Position numbers and translations under genes: made by a program. Positions 22,016 to 33,216 of a DNA stretch of 64,000 nucleotides are shown here, one piece after another. Every line of letters begins with the position of its first letter. Position 1 is the first letter of the stretch. Below the pieces are notes generated by a model that saw only the letters and a program-made list of their open reading frames with translations, did no database searches and had not been told where the DNA came from. This DNA is from Saccharina japonica (lineage: Eukaryota; Sar; Phaeophyceae; Laminariales; Laminariaceae). The stretch is taken from the NCBI GenBank assembly GCA_008828725.1, contig MEHQ01004224.1:122225-186224 (forward strand), in the 5' to 3' direction.

Positions 22016-22109
22016 AGGGGGGCCGTAATAAATAGGACCAAATAGTTTCAGTAAAAACAGGTTAATATGTGTGTATAGTAGGTCCTGTTTACTACATTAG
22101 CCCACCCCG
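22016..22109. mobile_element. Family M1-like MITE (copy C)
   Basis: Equivalent of 15696-15799. Confidence 0.55.
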
Positions 22110-22157
22110 TAATAACAGTCCTAAAACAATAAGAATACTCAATCAAGCCGGAAATAC

Positions 22158-22203
<46 letters not shown>

Positions 22204-23681
22204 TAAGGTTTTTGTCTGTACCGTAGGTTACATTTACTAGTGTTTACTATGGTCCCCAGTGATGGGTTAGGATGCATTTTGCCATGTACACGTACTATAA
22301 ATACCTGTTCCTCGCCGGAAGAAAAATGAAAGAATACCATTCATGCGCGTAGGTAGTAGTGCAGATTATAACTACTACTACTGCCTGCTGTAGTGATTCA
22401 ACGCAATTTCCACACGGTACATTGTTGTACACAGATATCCCATGGCGTTCCTGCTTCTTTTTATGTCAGTTAAATCGGTGTTGCTGTTGTTGGTGTAACG
22501 CAATACGGCAGTAGTAGTACTCCTTATCGTGAGGTTATGAGTTGTCGAAGTTTCCGCTGCTGCACATTGGTCGGAAGGCCAGCATGGTTGCAAAACAAAT
22601 GGTACCATCGGGATGTACGCACATGGAAAGGAGGCATTATCTATTGCGGGGGGGGGGAGGGGGCGAACTCATGTCGTGCACGGCCGTAGTCATATGACCA
22701 TAGACCCTCGCATCCCTACAATGCCGGGACGGAGCACGTTGGGTTTTCACCAACCAGGCAGACATTGCTTGCACCAAGCGCGAAGCGCCGTGAGGTATTG
22801 GGCGAGTCGCATGGAGGGTGAGCTGCATCCTGATAAGAACCGCCTGTGAGGCGGACTTGCATATGGATGACAGAAATGTTTCTGGGTGATCAACGTTGAA
22901 GCTCGTCATGCTACACCTACATTGTTAAGGATGGCAAGGATGATACTGAGACTTAAACATACGGAGCTTGTTTTTTTATTGATTATATACGAGCTGCAGG
23001 CTGTCGTTCCCTTCACAATAGCATGCCAAGTATCCAGCCGTGATTGATATTGATAGATATAATATGTGAACTGTATGATTGAAATAAGAGCTGCACATCG
23101 TCAGATGACAAAAGGAATAATAATAGCATGTTGTTAGTCGGGCCTTTTCTACTACAGTATCGACTAATTTGCTATTGGCTCTTGGTCTTTCAATTAATAA
23201 TTCGTCGTCAGAGTTGTTTTCTACTAGTGTTGTTTTTCGGTTGGTCTTTATCTATTAAAGGCCGTTAGTTTCGGAGAGATTTCCCCCCCCCATAATTTTG
23301 GAGGCGTTTTTTGTCCCAGCTTTGGAAAATTAACTTTCCTGGTATTTTTCCCGCTGAAGATTTTCCAAAAATTGGAAATTATTTCGCAAATATGGAAATC
23401 CTGGGGAAAAAAACTCTCACATAATAACGACCCCAATGGGTCATTCCGTCGAACGTAGTTTTTGGTTGCGTTTTTGATTGGCACTCCCGTTGCACATTGT
23501 CGGCTAATTAATGTTAATCAAACTATCGCACCAAGTATGTATAGAAACGTACATTTTTTAAAATATTTGTTTAGGAACAAAATCCAGAAACAAAACCCCA
23601 GGAAAAACAGGAAACATTTCCTAAATCAGGACCCTAAGATAGAGGGCAAAGAACCAGGAACGCAAATTAACCCCTTTTCTT
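22110..23681. other. Intergenic repeats
   Basis: No gene seen. Contains an AGT microsatellite (22157-22203), an M1 right end (22200-22258), a minus-strand C-tailed repeat (22640-22862), S1-like tails near 22884-22950 and 23090-23128, and a diverged GGAAAT-rich inverted element near 23258-23435. Confidence 0.5.
22640..22862 (-). mobile_element. C-tailed repeat S2, minus-strand copy
   Basis: The reverse complement carries the GACTACGGCCGTGCACGACA motif followed by a C-rich run, the same 3' end seen at 27370-27431 and 27905-27968. The upstream part also matches those units (CTGCATCCTGATAAGAACCG). No function is readable from its open frames. Confidence 0.6.
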
Positions 23682-23960
23682 AGATGTAAGGGATACGAGG
23701 GATATGAGGGACATAAGGGGGACACAAGGGACATGAGGTAAATGAGGGATATGAGGGATATAACGGATATGAGGGATATAACGGATATATCGGATATAAC
23801 AGATATAACGGATATAACGGATATGAGGGATATAAGGGGCATAAGGGATATAAGGGATATCAGGGATGTAAGGGGTATGAGGGATATAAGGGATAGAAGG
23901 GATATAAGGGATACAACGGGTATGAGGGGTATAAGAGATATAAGGGGTATAAAGTATACA
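23682..23960 (+). repeat. 9-bp GGGATATRA minisatellite
   Basis: About 30 tandem units of GGGATATAA, GGGATATGA, GGATATAAC and relatives. Because 9 is a multiple of 3, open frames persist on both strands; they are repeats of three residues, not a protein. Confidence 0.9.
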
Positions 23961-23976
23961 AACTAGTTGGAAAATA

Positions 23977-24037
23977 TTAAATAGAACCAAAAATTGGTAG
24001 TAAAAATGGGTCCTATTTACTACATTAGCCCACCCCG
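23977..24037. mobile_element. Family M1-like right half
   Basis: Ends with the complement of CGGGGTGGGCTAATGTAG as at 15799; the left end is lost against the minisatellite. Confidence 0.5.
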
Positions 24038-24871
24038 TAATAGTCTTGTCTTCCCACGTAGCACGTTTTCGGGCAAGAAAATACTGGCAAAAAAGTAAGA
24101 TGAGCCTGTATACGGTACACGTGGGATCCCATCAAAGATATCGGCGCTATATCAACACGGAAGCAGGTGGGTCTTATTTATGAGCAGAGTTTCCACGGTT
24201 TGGGTTGTACGATTGTGTCACGGGATCACGGAGCGTGAGAGATTTGTTGGGCCCACAGACGTAACCGGGCTGTCGAATATTTCTCAAAACAACTTGAGAT
24301 GAAAAAAAAAAAAACGTTTTCCTCTTTTAGCGTGGGGTGGACTAGTAAGGAGAGTTGTCCCTCCACTCTTCGATCGGTTGGTGGGTGCCACGCGGCTTAT
24401 TCTTTCTGGACTGATTTCACCGACAAGACCCTTCTTTGAGTATATATCATTCGAGTGGGGAGAAACGACCCCGCTCCTCCCCCCTACTTCCCTCCTTTGC
24501 GCCCGCAGTCTTGTCCCCTCGATTTTCCTGCCGAGTCGCCCGGTATCACGCAGGATGGTCCGCAGTTTTTTTGCTGAATCAGAGGATATGGTGCCCACGG
24601 GTTGCGTCCCCTGGGTGGTAAACGCCTCTCAGGCATAGCGAGCCCCCCTCCTGGGACGACAGGTCAAATATAAAGACCTTCCAGGCCCAATGCACCTATC
24701 GTAAGCAAGCAGCAGAGCTTCCCAAGCATGGATACGTACGATGCCTCGCGTTGTTACGTCTGGATCCGAAAAAACGTGCAGTGCAGTGCGAGTATCTATG
24801 AATAAAAAATCAAAATGATGCCATAATAGAAATCCCGAATATTAAAAGGCAGCAGTGGTACGAAAGCAGAG
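24038..24871. other. Intergenic, nothing recognised
   Basis: Overlapping short open frames occur at 24284-24638 on both strands with no recognisable motif. An A12 run is at 24301-24313. I see no splice-consistent gene here. Confidence 0.4.
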
Positions 24872-25127
24872 GCTTCATGCTACGGTAGAGATGCACCATG
24901 ATTTTTTTTAGGCTCCCTACTTGAACAGCTGCATACCTCACCAATAAATCTATCTTGACCAAACTGAAAGCGCAACCCGATGAATAATTTGATGACCTTA
25001 AGGCATGCGAAAAATCAGATCGTAAAAACGAAAATGACAATCCGACGGCTTGAGGTTAAGGAGCCTTCAACTGGTCCAGTCAGAAACAAAATTAAACAAA
25101 ACGTGCCACCTCTATCGTAGCACGCGT
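24872..25127. mobile_element. Family M3 element
   Basis: About 256 bp between CATGCTACGGTAGAGATGCA and the complement of CACGCGTGCTACGATAGAGG. The inner GGTTAAGGAGCC block is the family signature. Closest in layout to 10727-10974. Confidence 0.65.
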
Positions 25128-25159
25128 GTGTTTTTTTTTGTGGCTGACGGGCGACTTAG

Positions 25160-25240
25160 CCCCTTAACAACTGGTCCCACGTATTTGGGGGCAATATACT
25201 TGGAATTAGTGTGGTATACTTTGTTTCAGTTATGAACGGA
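25160..25240. mobile_element. piggyBac-type MITE, diverged
   Basis: 81 bp starting CCCCTTAACAACTGGTCCCA and ending before TTAA (25241-25244); the left target has mutated to TTAG. Related to the elements at 40987 and 45968, which have TTAA on both sides. Confidence 0.6.
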
Positions 25241-25271
25241 TTAAGGGCACTACATTGACGAAACTGTTATT

Positions 25272-25530
25272 TCCCAATACCTGGTATTATTTTCCAACTA
25301 TATAGTGCTATGCCAGGGCGGGGCCGGTATAGCGGGCGAAAAACAAAATACCGAATAACAATTGGGCCACGATCCACACCCTACAAAGCAATCCGTTGAT
25401 TGATCAGGGAAATTACAACATGCAGTCAACCACGTACCAACCCACCCACCCACACCCACCCACCCACGTACGCACCAACCGATCGACACACGCACCAACC
25501 GATCCCAATACCTGGTGTTATTTTCCAATA
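25272..25530. repeat. Direct repeats around an ACCC-rich tract
   Basis: A 29-bp direct repeat with core CCCAATACCTGGT occurs at about 25272-25300 and 25502-25530. Between them lie ACCC/CACC repeats (25437-25470) and a doubled CGCACCAACCGATC. No coding potential. Confidence 0.65.
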
Positions 25531-25905
25531 ATTATTCGTTGTACACCTTTATTAGGAATGATCGGTGGAACGTAGGTTTGGAGTCGGTACAGGCATTAAT
25601 AAGGGGGACTGTATTCTTGGTATAAGTTTGTCGTCGAGTATTCAGGTATGAACTTGATAGGTATATGTGGTGAGTGGTATGATTGAATTAAGAGCTGCGC
25701 ATTGTCAGATGGCAAATCAAATCATTGTAAGTAGGCGACTTAGGAGCTAAGGATCTACCTTCTCCCGCAGCAGCAGCAGTACGCGTCGAAATCGGGCACC
25801 CGACAACGAAAAAAAATAGGAATATGCTGTATTTAGTTTATCACAGGCAGAATTTCAAGGAAATCAGCTAAAGTGAGAACATCATGACCATCACTGTGAT
25901 TCTCA

Positions 25906-25947
25906 TCATGGTCAACATCATCATCGCCATCAGTATCATGATCATCG

Positions 25948-25985
<38 letters not shown>

Positions 25986-26135
25986 GTCATCATCATCATC
26001 ATCAGCATCATCATCATCATCATCGTCATCAATATCATCATGATCATGATCATGATCATGATCATGATCATTATCCTCATCATCATCATCATCATCATCA
26101 TCATTGTTATCATTATTATTATCATCAGTTGAATA
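25906..26135. repeat. (ATC)n microsatellite with ATGATC core
   Basis: Long ATC/GAT triplet tract, interrupted by CGT and GTC variants and by five ATGATC hexamers (26038-26070), which are self-complementary. Poly-Asp and poly-Ile open frames over it are artefacts. Confidence 0.95.
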
Positions 26136-26205
26136 TTTCTTTTCCCTCGGCCCTATTGGCGGACTTGCTGCGGGTGGGACGATGTATCCCAAGGTCTGCC
26201 TCCAT

Positions 26206-26842
26206 AAAACGAAACCCTTGACCCCTATCTCGCCATAGATAAATTTAGGGGGTACAAGACACAATTAAAAGAAAGGATAGAAAGAAGGGACAGGCTAGCA
26301 CTAAGAAAGAAGGTGGAAGGGGAAGAACACTTAGATATATACGGGGGGTTGAGAGAAGGGGTAGGATTGAAAAAGTATCTGCAATGCCCAATGGACTTCG
26401 CGAAAAAGCTGAAACTGCGATTTCGTGTAGGGGACCTGGACCTGTCAGAAAGAAAAAGGAGGTATACCAGTAGCCGGGGGGAGGAGGAAGTAGATGCACA
26501 GATGTGCCCATGTGGCAAAGCCATAGAGAGTAGAATTCACATAGTGAGAGAATGTGAAAGATACAAGGAGGAAAGGGATGTGTTAGAGGAGGAGATGAGG
26601 AAAATAGACGAGTGTGACATGGAGCAGTTTGGTACACTAAATAGTAGCGAGAAAACGATCGCTATCTTAGGAGATAGATGCAGGAAGGGGATACGATTAG
26701 CNAAACGTTTCTTTGTAATATATGGAAACAACGTAATGAGCGCCCAAGTGTTGGAGGTGTCTTTACTAGGAGTAGGAACGGTGCTCCGTCTCGAAAGGGA
26801 TGCGTGGTCAATGGTCAAATGACTAAGGCAAGCAACAAATGA
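26206..26842 (+). pseudogene. Non-LTR retrotransposon fragment (C-terminal)
   Basis: About 205 codons of the region downstream of the reverse transcriptase palm. The frame contains CPCGKAIESRIHIVRECERY, a CxC-x7-H-x4-C arrangement like the zinc-binding knuckle (zf-RVT type) at the C-terminus of many LINE polymerases. The N-terminal part is lysine/arginine-rich. The 5' side is truncated next to the ATC microsatellite, and no YxDD catalytic box is present. NSSEKTIAILG near 26640 matches the minus-strand tails at 8.8, 13.2 and 19.7 kb. After the ambiguous base at 26702 the matching frame shifts, so this copy is broken or mis-sequenced there. The family stop is the TGA at 26840. Confidence 0.8.
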
Positions 26843-26909
26843 GTTACACCCCCCCCTATGGTCATACGACTACAGCCATGCATGAAAATGAAGTACACCC
26901 TCCCCCCCC
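26843..26909 (+). mobile_element. Retrotransposon 3' UTR with C-rich tail
   Basis: After the stop come two C-rich runs separated by GGTCATACGACTACAGCCAT. The same word plus a C-run ends the repeats at 27.4, 27.9, 22.6, 49.7 and 56.7 kb. I infer a shared 3' end recognised by the retrotransposon. Confidence 0.6.
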
Positions 26910-26924
26910 CGTAGATCTCCTATA

Positions 26925-27970
26925 TAGGTGTGGGTTGGCGTCGGTTGGCGAACGACGCTTAAAGCACGCCCTCACTGCGTGAGCTAGACAACCAGCGGTA
27001 GCCGTTTTGTTATTTGTTTTGGCGGTCACCACGAGCTGGCCAGTCGAGTTAGATCATTTGTGCGGGGTGGAGAACCTTTTTCCGCACAAGGGGAATGTCG
27101 TTCACGTAGTGCGCTGTAGTATGTAGGCCCCAGCGAGTCGGAGTCATAGTACCCATGCTGTCTCTCGGAAGTGGCCACACCATAAATCTAAATAATTCAT
27201 TGAAGCTGTCGTCCATATGCAAGTCCGCTCCAGAGCGGGTTCTATAGCAGGTGCAGCTCACCCTCCATGCGACTCGCCACAAACCATCACGGCGCTTCGG
27301 CTTGGTTGCAAGCAAAGTGTCTGCCTGCGTTGTGAAAACCCAACTTGGCTCCGTCCCGGCATTGTAGATGCGAGGGTCTATGGTCATATGACTACGGCCA
27401 GTGCACGAACATGAGTAACCCCCCCCCCCCTATAAATATTTTATATATTTATAGGTTGGGTTGGCGTCGGTTGGCAACGACGCTGTAAAACACGCCTCTC
27501 ACTGTGTGAGCTCGACAACCAGGGTACCGTTTTTTTTTTTTTTTTGGCGGTCACCCATACTGGCGGTCTTGTTAGATCATTTGTGCGGGGTTGATAACCT
27601 CATCTTCGCACAAGGGGAATGATCGTATCACGTAGTGTGTATATGGTTAGGCATCCACGAGGCAGATACGTAGTGATACCCATTGCTGTCTCTGGAAGTG
27701 GCCACACCAGAAATTAAATCAATGCATTGGAGGCTGTCGTCCATATGCAAGTCCGCCTCACAGGCGGTTCTTATCAGGATGCAGCTCACCCTCCATGCGA
27801 CTCGCCCAATACCTCACGGCCCCGCCCATCCTTTTTTGCGCTTGGTGTTAGCAATAAATATCTGCCTGGTCGGTGAACCCCCGACATGCTCTGTCCCAGC
27901 ATTGTAGGGATGCGAGTGTCTATGGTCATACGACTACGGCCATGCATGAATATCGAGCACCCCCCAACCC
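26925..27970 (+). repeat. Two tandem C-tailed S2 units
   Basis: Two co-linear units (about 26925-27431 and 27455-27970). Each starts with GTTGGCGTCGGTTGG, passes through TTAGATCATTTGTGCGGGGT and ATGCAAGTCCGC, and ends in GGTCATAYGACTACGGCC followed by a C-run. They share only their 3' end with the retrotransposon, like a SINE that borrows a LINE tail. They are diverged from each other by many indels. No conserved reading frame. Confidence 0.65.
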
Positions 27971-28818
27971 TTGTCGACTCTGGACACCCATTGTTTTGCC
28001 GTCGCCTGCCCATATATTGTAACTGACAGCAAGGTTCGACAGGCCTGTTTATGCTGTCTTGTACATACACAGTCAATAGTTACTCCAGCCATTCGTCAAC
28101 GCTGCTATCCCTTCAGGAGCCTAGATGCGCCGAACAAGATGCTTTAGAAGCGCCGAACAAGATACTTTAGGGGTGGGAGGCAGATAGCCACGTTTCGCGC
28201 AAGGACCAGCATGGCGAGCAGTGTCCGACCGCGCCCGTGTCGTACACAGCCCGTTGCAGTTGCTCTGCACTTTTTGTTTGTGAAAAATCTGAATAGACGC
28301 GTGCTACTCTCCAGAGGTATACCTTTTTTTGGCTGAAACGGTTTCTGAAGGACCTATTAAAGGCTCCTTAACCCAAAACCGTCGGAATTTAATTATTGTG
28401 TTGCAGAGGTTTTCACATGATGCATAGGCCGCGGGATCGTTCATCGGGTAGCACTTTTGTTTTCTCCTAACCCAAAAAAAGTATTTTGGGTGAGGTATAG
28501 AGCTCCTCAAGTGACTATAAGTGACCACCCTCAGAAGGCAGAAACATGGCGCACCTGCATGCAGGCCACCGTAGCATGCGTCCATTGTTGTCTTGTCCAA
28601 TTCCACCAGCACGGGGGGTCGCTTGCCGTCGCCATTGCCTTTACGGGAAACCATGGTGCCTTTATCCTGTTTTTTTCTCCCCCCTACGAAGCTCCCAAAA
28701 TACTGGTGCTTCGGTAGGGGAGCTACCCCAAATTGTCACTACGAGTACCACGGTTAAGCCCAACCGTAGCGGGGCTCAAAACGGAGAGCCCAATATTTGT
28801 ATATCGTAACCCTCATAT
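27971..28818. other. Intergenic with an M3 element
   Basis: No gene seen. Contains a short direct repeat of GCGCCGAACAAGATRCTTTA (28127-28171) and the M3 element at 28296-28582. Confidence 0.5.
28296..28582. mobile_element. Family M3 element
   Basis: 287 bp with ends GACGCGTGCTACTCTCCAGA and the complement of GACGCATGCTACGGTGGCC. It carries GACCTATTAAAGGCTCCTTA, the uninterrupted form of the site that received a piggyBac-type insertion in the M3 copy at 45908. Confidence 0.7.
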
Positions 28819-30811
28819 ATAATCGGAAACGAGAATTCCCAATAAGTAAATTTGGATATCTTAGTCGCCGAAAGCGCTGGAAACAAATCTAAAGCGGTTA
28901 ACGCAGAGGTGAAACGGTCGGCTGTCGGTGTCATCGGCTGTCGGTATCATCCGCTGTCGGTATCATCCGCTGTCGATATCACCCGCTGTCGGTTTCACGC
29001 CGTCACGGAGAGGGTATTGGCGGGTGGAAGATAACACTTTCTCTCGTTCGCAGCCAGCCCCTCTCGTATACATCCGCTCCCAGTCGACGGCGCCTCACCA
29101 CGACAGCACCCACAGCGTCACCAATAACAACGTGGCGGACAAAAGCGCACCCGCGCTGACTCGCACTTCAAATATTACTCTCGCTCACAGATCAACATCG
29201 CCTACGGCCTAAGCTGACTCGCACCCCAAGTTGGCTTCTCGCTCAGATATCGTCATCACCTACGGCCTAAGTGCAGGATATACCACTCTTCCACAGAGTT
29301 CGGACCGAAAGATATTAGCCACAACCACCCCCCAGCACCCCCCGATACGTATAGCCTTATCAATCGTCTCCGAGCGAGTAGTATAGGCGCCCAGCTGTAC
29401 ACGCAGGACCATGGTGCGCCTCGTGTCTGTCGTGTGCGGTTCCTTTGCATTGCGGCATGCACGCCAGACTGATCCTCCCCCCTTCCCAAGTGAAGAGTGG
29501 CGGGTACCACTGCAATAGTCACATGTCCATCAATGTTTCCCGCTGGACTCTCACAGTAGTTGACGCTGGCCTTTCGTCCCGCCCCCCCCCCCCCGAGTAC
29601 GCCGCCTTTGTTCCTCACGGCCCACCACCATCCAGAAAGGATAGCGTTTTTAGGGTCTTCTGATTTCACTGGACCCAGGATTCACTATCGCGAAGTGGCC
29701 AACTCCACTTTTCGATGCGCCAGGCACTTTCATGATTTCCCCACATGCACACTGCTGTGCCATAAGGAAATAGCATTTACTTTTACACGCTTGCGCGACA
29801 CAATGTTTTCTGCGATTGATCACACACTACACATTGTCTGAGGTCGCCAAACACAACAAAACAAAAGTTTTATGTGTGTTTTCGAGTAAAAAGGTAGAGG
29901 TCCGTTCGCGCTTACGAGTAAGCCAGGAGGGAAATTAGGGTAAAATCGGTCGCCGGGCGTTATCCCGCCGCCTTTTTTTGTTCCTCACGCCCCGAGCAGG
30001 TAGCCAAATCAAAGTTTCTGTGTACTACGAGGTACTTGCTGTACTGCTGTTCGAGGCTCGTTACGCCCCCCCCCACCCCCCACCTGATTGCGAGGGAGGT
30101 TTACGCGCAGTTTATTGCAGGGTTTACGCGTCTTGATCGTTACACGCTCTGTATCTCTACGGAATATCGGCCGAATGTCAAATCATCAGCTAACATCGGG
30201 CCGAGGTAGCACCCTCACCTATTAAAGCGATATATATGCTGATAAATCGAGCAGGTAGCAAATCAAAGGGCTTATGTACTACTGTACACGCGTATCTCAT
30301 ATATGCTGTACGAGCAGGTATCATAGGAGCAAAACGTACCTGGTAATGCGGATACGTACTGCTGTATACTGCTGCACACAACGGGTATCGAATCCGACCA
30401 TAATCGATGGACCGAGATGGACGAAAGCGGTCGTTTTCGTCGCGCGCTTGTCTCGTCTACGTAGGATGGTCACAACTAAAACATGACGTTCCTCCCTGAG
30501 AGAGTCCAAGGGTCCGTAGTCAGCAACAATCAACCAGCGTAACGTTCTGTCATCTAGGTGCGAGTCGTGTACAACGGGTATCGAATCCGACCATAATCGA
30601 TGAACCGAGAAGGACGAAAGCGGTCGTTTTCGTCGCGCGCTTGTCTCGTCTACGACGTAGGATGTAGGATGGTCACAAGTAAAACATGACGTTCCTCCCT
30701 GAGAGAGTCCAAGGGTCCGTAGTCAGCAACAATCGACCAGCGTAACGTCTTGTCATTTAGGTGCGAGTCGTGTACCAGGTATGGCGTACGACTCGCTGTG
30801 ACAGCGAATCG
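28819..30811 (+). repeat. 2-kb tandem duplication, copy 1
   Basis: Matches 30819-32809 at an offset of 2,006 bp. Internal features are an 18-bp tandem motif (CGGTATCATCCGCTGT type, 28918-29000) and a doubled block of about 190 bp from 30380. Copy 1 has many single-base expansions in homopolymers between 29.58 and 30.15 kb relative to copy 2. Open frames of about 90 codons (28928-29212 plus) are conserved but unrecognised. Confidence 0.85.
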
Positions 30812-30818
30812 CTCGTAT

Positions 30819-32809
30819 ACAATCGGAAACGAGAATTCCCAACAATTCTAAACAAATTTGGATATAAAAGTCGCCGAAAGCGCTGGAAACAAATATAAAG
30901 TGGTTAACGCAGAGGTGAAACGGTCGGCTGTCGGTGTCATCGGCTGTCGGTATCATCCGCTGTCGGTATCATCCGCTGTCGATATCACCCGCTGTCGGTT
31001 TCACGCCGTCACGGAGAGGGTATTGGCGGGTGGAAGATAACACTTTCTCTCGTTCGCAGCCAGCCCCTCTCGTATACATCCGCGCCCAGTCGACGGCGCC
31101 TCACCGCGACAGCACCTACAGCGTCACCAATAACAACGTGGCGGACAAAAGCGCACCCGCGCTGACTCGCACTTCAAATATTATTCTCGCTCACAGATCA
31201 ACATCGCCTACGGCCTAAGCTGACTCGCACCCCAAGTTGGCTTCTCGCTCAGATATCGTCATCACCTACGGCCTAAGTGCAGGATATACCACTCTTCCAC
31301 AGAGTTCGGACCGAAAGATATTAGCCACAACCACCCCCCAGCACCCCCCGATACGTTTAGCCTTATCAATCGTCTCCGAGCGAGTAGTGTCGGCGCCCAG
31401 CTGTACACGCAGGACCATGGTGCGCCGCGTGTCTGTCGTGTGCGGTTCCTTCGCATTGCGGCATGCACGCCAGACTGATCCTCCCCCCTTCCCAAGTGAA
31501 GAGTGGCGGGTACCACTGCAATAGTCACATGTCCATCAATGTTTCCCGCTGGACTCTCACAGTAGTTGACGCTGGCCTTTCGTCCCGCCCCCCCCCCCGC
31601 CCCCCCCCGAGATCACGCCGCCTTTGTTCCTCACGGCCCACCACCATCCAGAAGGATAGCGTTTTAGGGTCTTCTGATTTCACTGGACCCAGGATCACTA
31701 TCGCGAGTGGCCAACTCCACTTTCGATGCGCAGGTGTACTTCATGATTTCCCCACATGCACCACTGCTGTGCCATAAGGAATAGATTACTTTTACACGCT
31801 TGCGCCGACACAATGTTTTTCTTGCGATTGATCACACACTACACATTGTCGGAGGTCGCCAAACACAACGAAAACAAAAGTTTTATGGTGTGTTTTCGAG
31901 TAAAAAGGTAGAGGTCCGTTCGCGCTACGAGTAAGCCCAGGAGGGAAAATAGGGGTAAAATCGGTCGCCGGGCGTTATCCCGCCGCCTTTTTTTGTTCCT
32001 CACGCCCGAGCAGGTAGCAAATCAAAGGTTTCTGTGTACTACGAGGTACTGCTGTACGTGCTGTACGAGGCTCGTTACCGCCCCCCCCCACCCCCCACCT
32101 GATTGCGAGGAGGTGTTACGGCAGTTATTGCAGGGTTTACGCGTCTTGATCGTTACACGCTCTGTATCTCTACGGAATATCGGCCGAATGTCAAATCATC
32201 AGCTAACATCGGGCCGAGGTACAGTAGCACCCTCACCTATTAAAGCGATATATATGCTCATAAATCGAGCAGGTAGCAAATCAAAGGGCTTCTGTACTAC
32301 TGTATCTCATATATGCTGTACGAGCAGGCATCATAGGAGCAAAACGTAATGCGGATACGTACTGCTGTATACTGCTGCACACAACGGGTATCGAATCCGA
32401 CCATAATCGATGGACCGAGATGGACGAGAAAGCGGTCGTTTTCGTCGCGCGCTTGCCTCGTCTACGTAGGATGGTCACAACTAAAACATGACGTTCCTCC
32501 CTGAGAGAGTCCAAGGGTCCGTAGTCAGCAACAATCAACCAGCGTAACGTTCTGTCATCTAGGTGCGAGTCGTGTACAACGGGTATCGAATCCGACCATA
32601 ATCGATGAACCGAGAAGGACGAAAGCGGTCGTTTTCGTCGCGCGCTTGTCTCGTCTACGACGTAGGATGGTCACAAGTAAAACATGACGTTCCTCCCTGA
32701 GAGAGTCCAAGGGTCCGTAGTCAGCAACAATCGACCAGCGTAACGTTTTGTCGTTTAGGTGCGAGTCGTGTACCAGGTATGGCGTACGACTCGCTGTGAC
32801 AGCGAATCG
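30819..32809 (+). repeat. 2-kb tandem duplication, copy 2
   Basis: Second copy, ending about 400 bp before the start codon of TTC5. Contains the same doubled block (32381-32780) and 18-bp motif (30924-31006). Confidence 0.85.
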
Positions 32810-33216
32810 TCCAGCAGTTAGTCCTCGTGTACTCGACTTGATACATTCGTTACGATGGTGTTCGATCAGTTACAAATTACCGACGGCCATATTTGAACAG
32901 TCCCGGTCGGTAATGAGATGGAAATCCCGCCGCATTTCCAGGCCACGGAGCATCTCATGGGCCGGGCGTGTGATAGCATCAACTTATGATTGCATCTACA
33001 CCACCTTCCATTGCTTCAGCGTGATGCTGGACGCCGCACCAGTGCTGTCCGAGTCGAATGCTCTAGCAAAAGCGCTTGTCTGCTCTGTCTCTCCCTCTGT
33101 TGCAACGAAGGAAAGCTCCACTGCGTGCCCTTACGCTACCGAGTACTCGTGTTTACATCCACCCTCCTCTTCAAGACCGCTGATCAGCTGGTGCCGGGTA
33201 TCAACCCTGGAAGCAG
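32810..33216 (+). promoter_or_regulatory. Upstream region of TTC5 (promoter presumed)
   Basis: Unique sequence between the tandem duplication and the first ATG. An in-frame TGA at 33181 supports the start at 33217. I see no clear TATA box. That promoter and 5' UTR lie here is inference, and an upstream non-coding exon cannot be excluded. Confidence 0.35.

Larger units (their letters stand above)
17243..22109 (+). repeat. Segmental repeat unit, copy C
   Basis: Co-linear with A over its whole length but more diverged. It has its own 209-bp insertion (18648-18856), lacks M3, and has six rather than five array units. It is thus the older relative of the A/B pair. Confidence 0.85.

Noticed and set aside
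25272-25530. Solo LTR or LTR pair
   Set aside because: The direct repeats are only 29 bp, lack TG...CA ends and enclose a simple repeat.
25833-26264. Poly-Asp protein on the minus strand
   Set aside because: Translation of an ATC/GAT microsatellite, with no flanking conserved domain.
28928-29212. 94-codon open frame conserved at 30934-31218
   Set aside because: Conservation follows from the 2-kb duplication; it includes the 18-bp tandem motif and has no recognisable domain.
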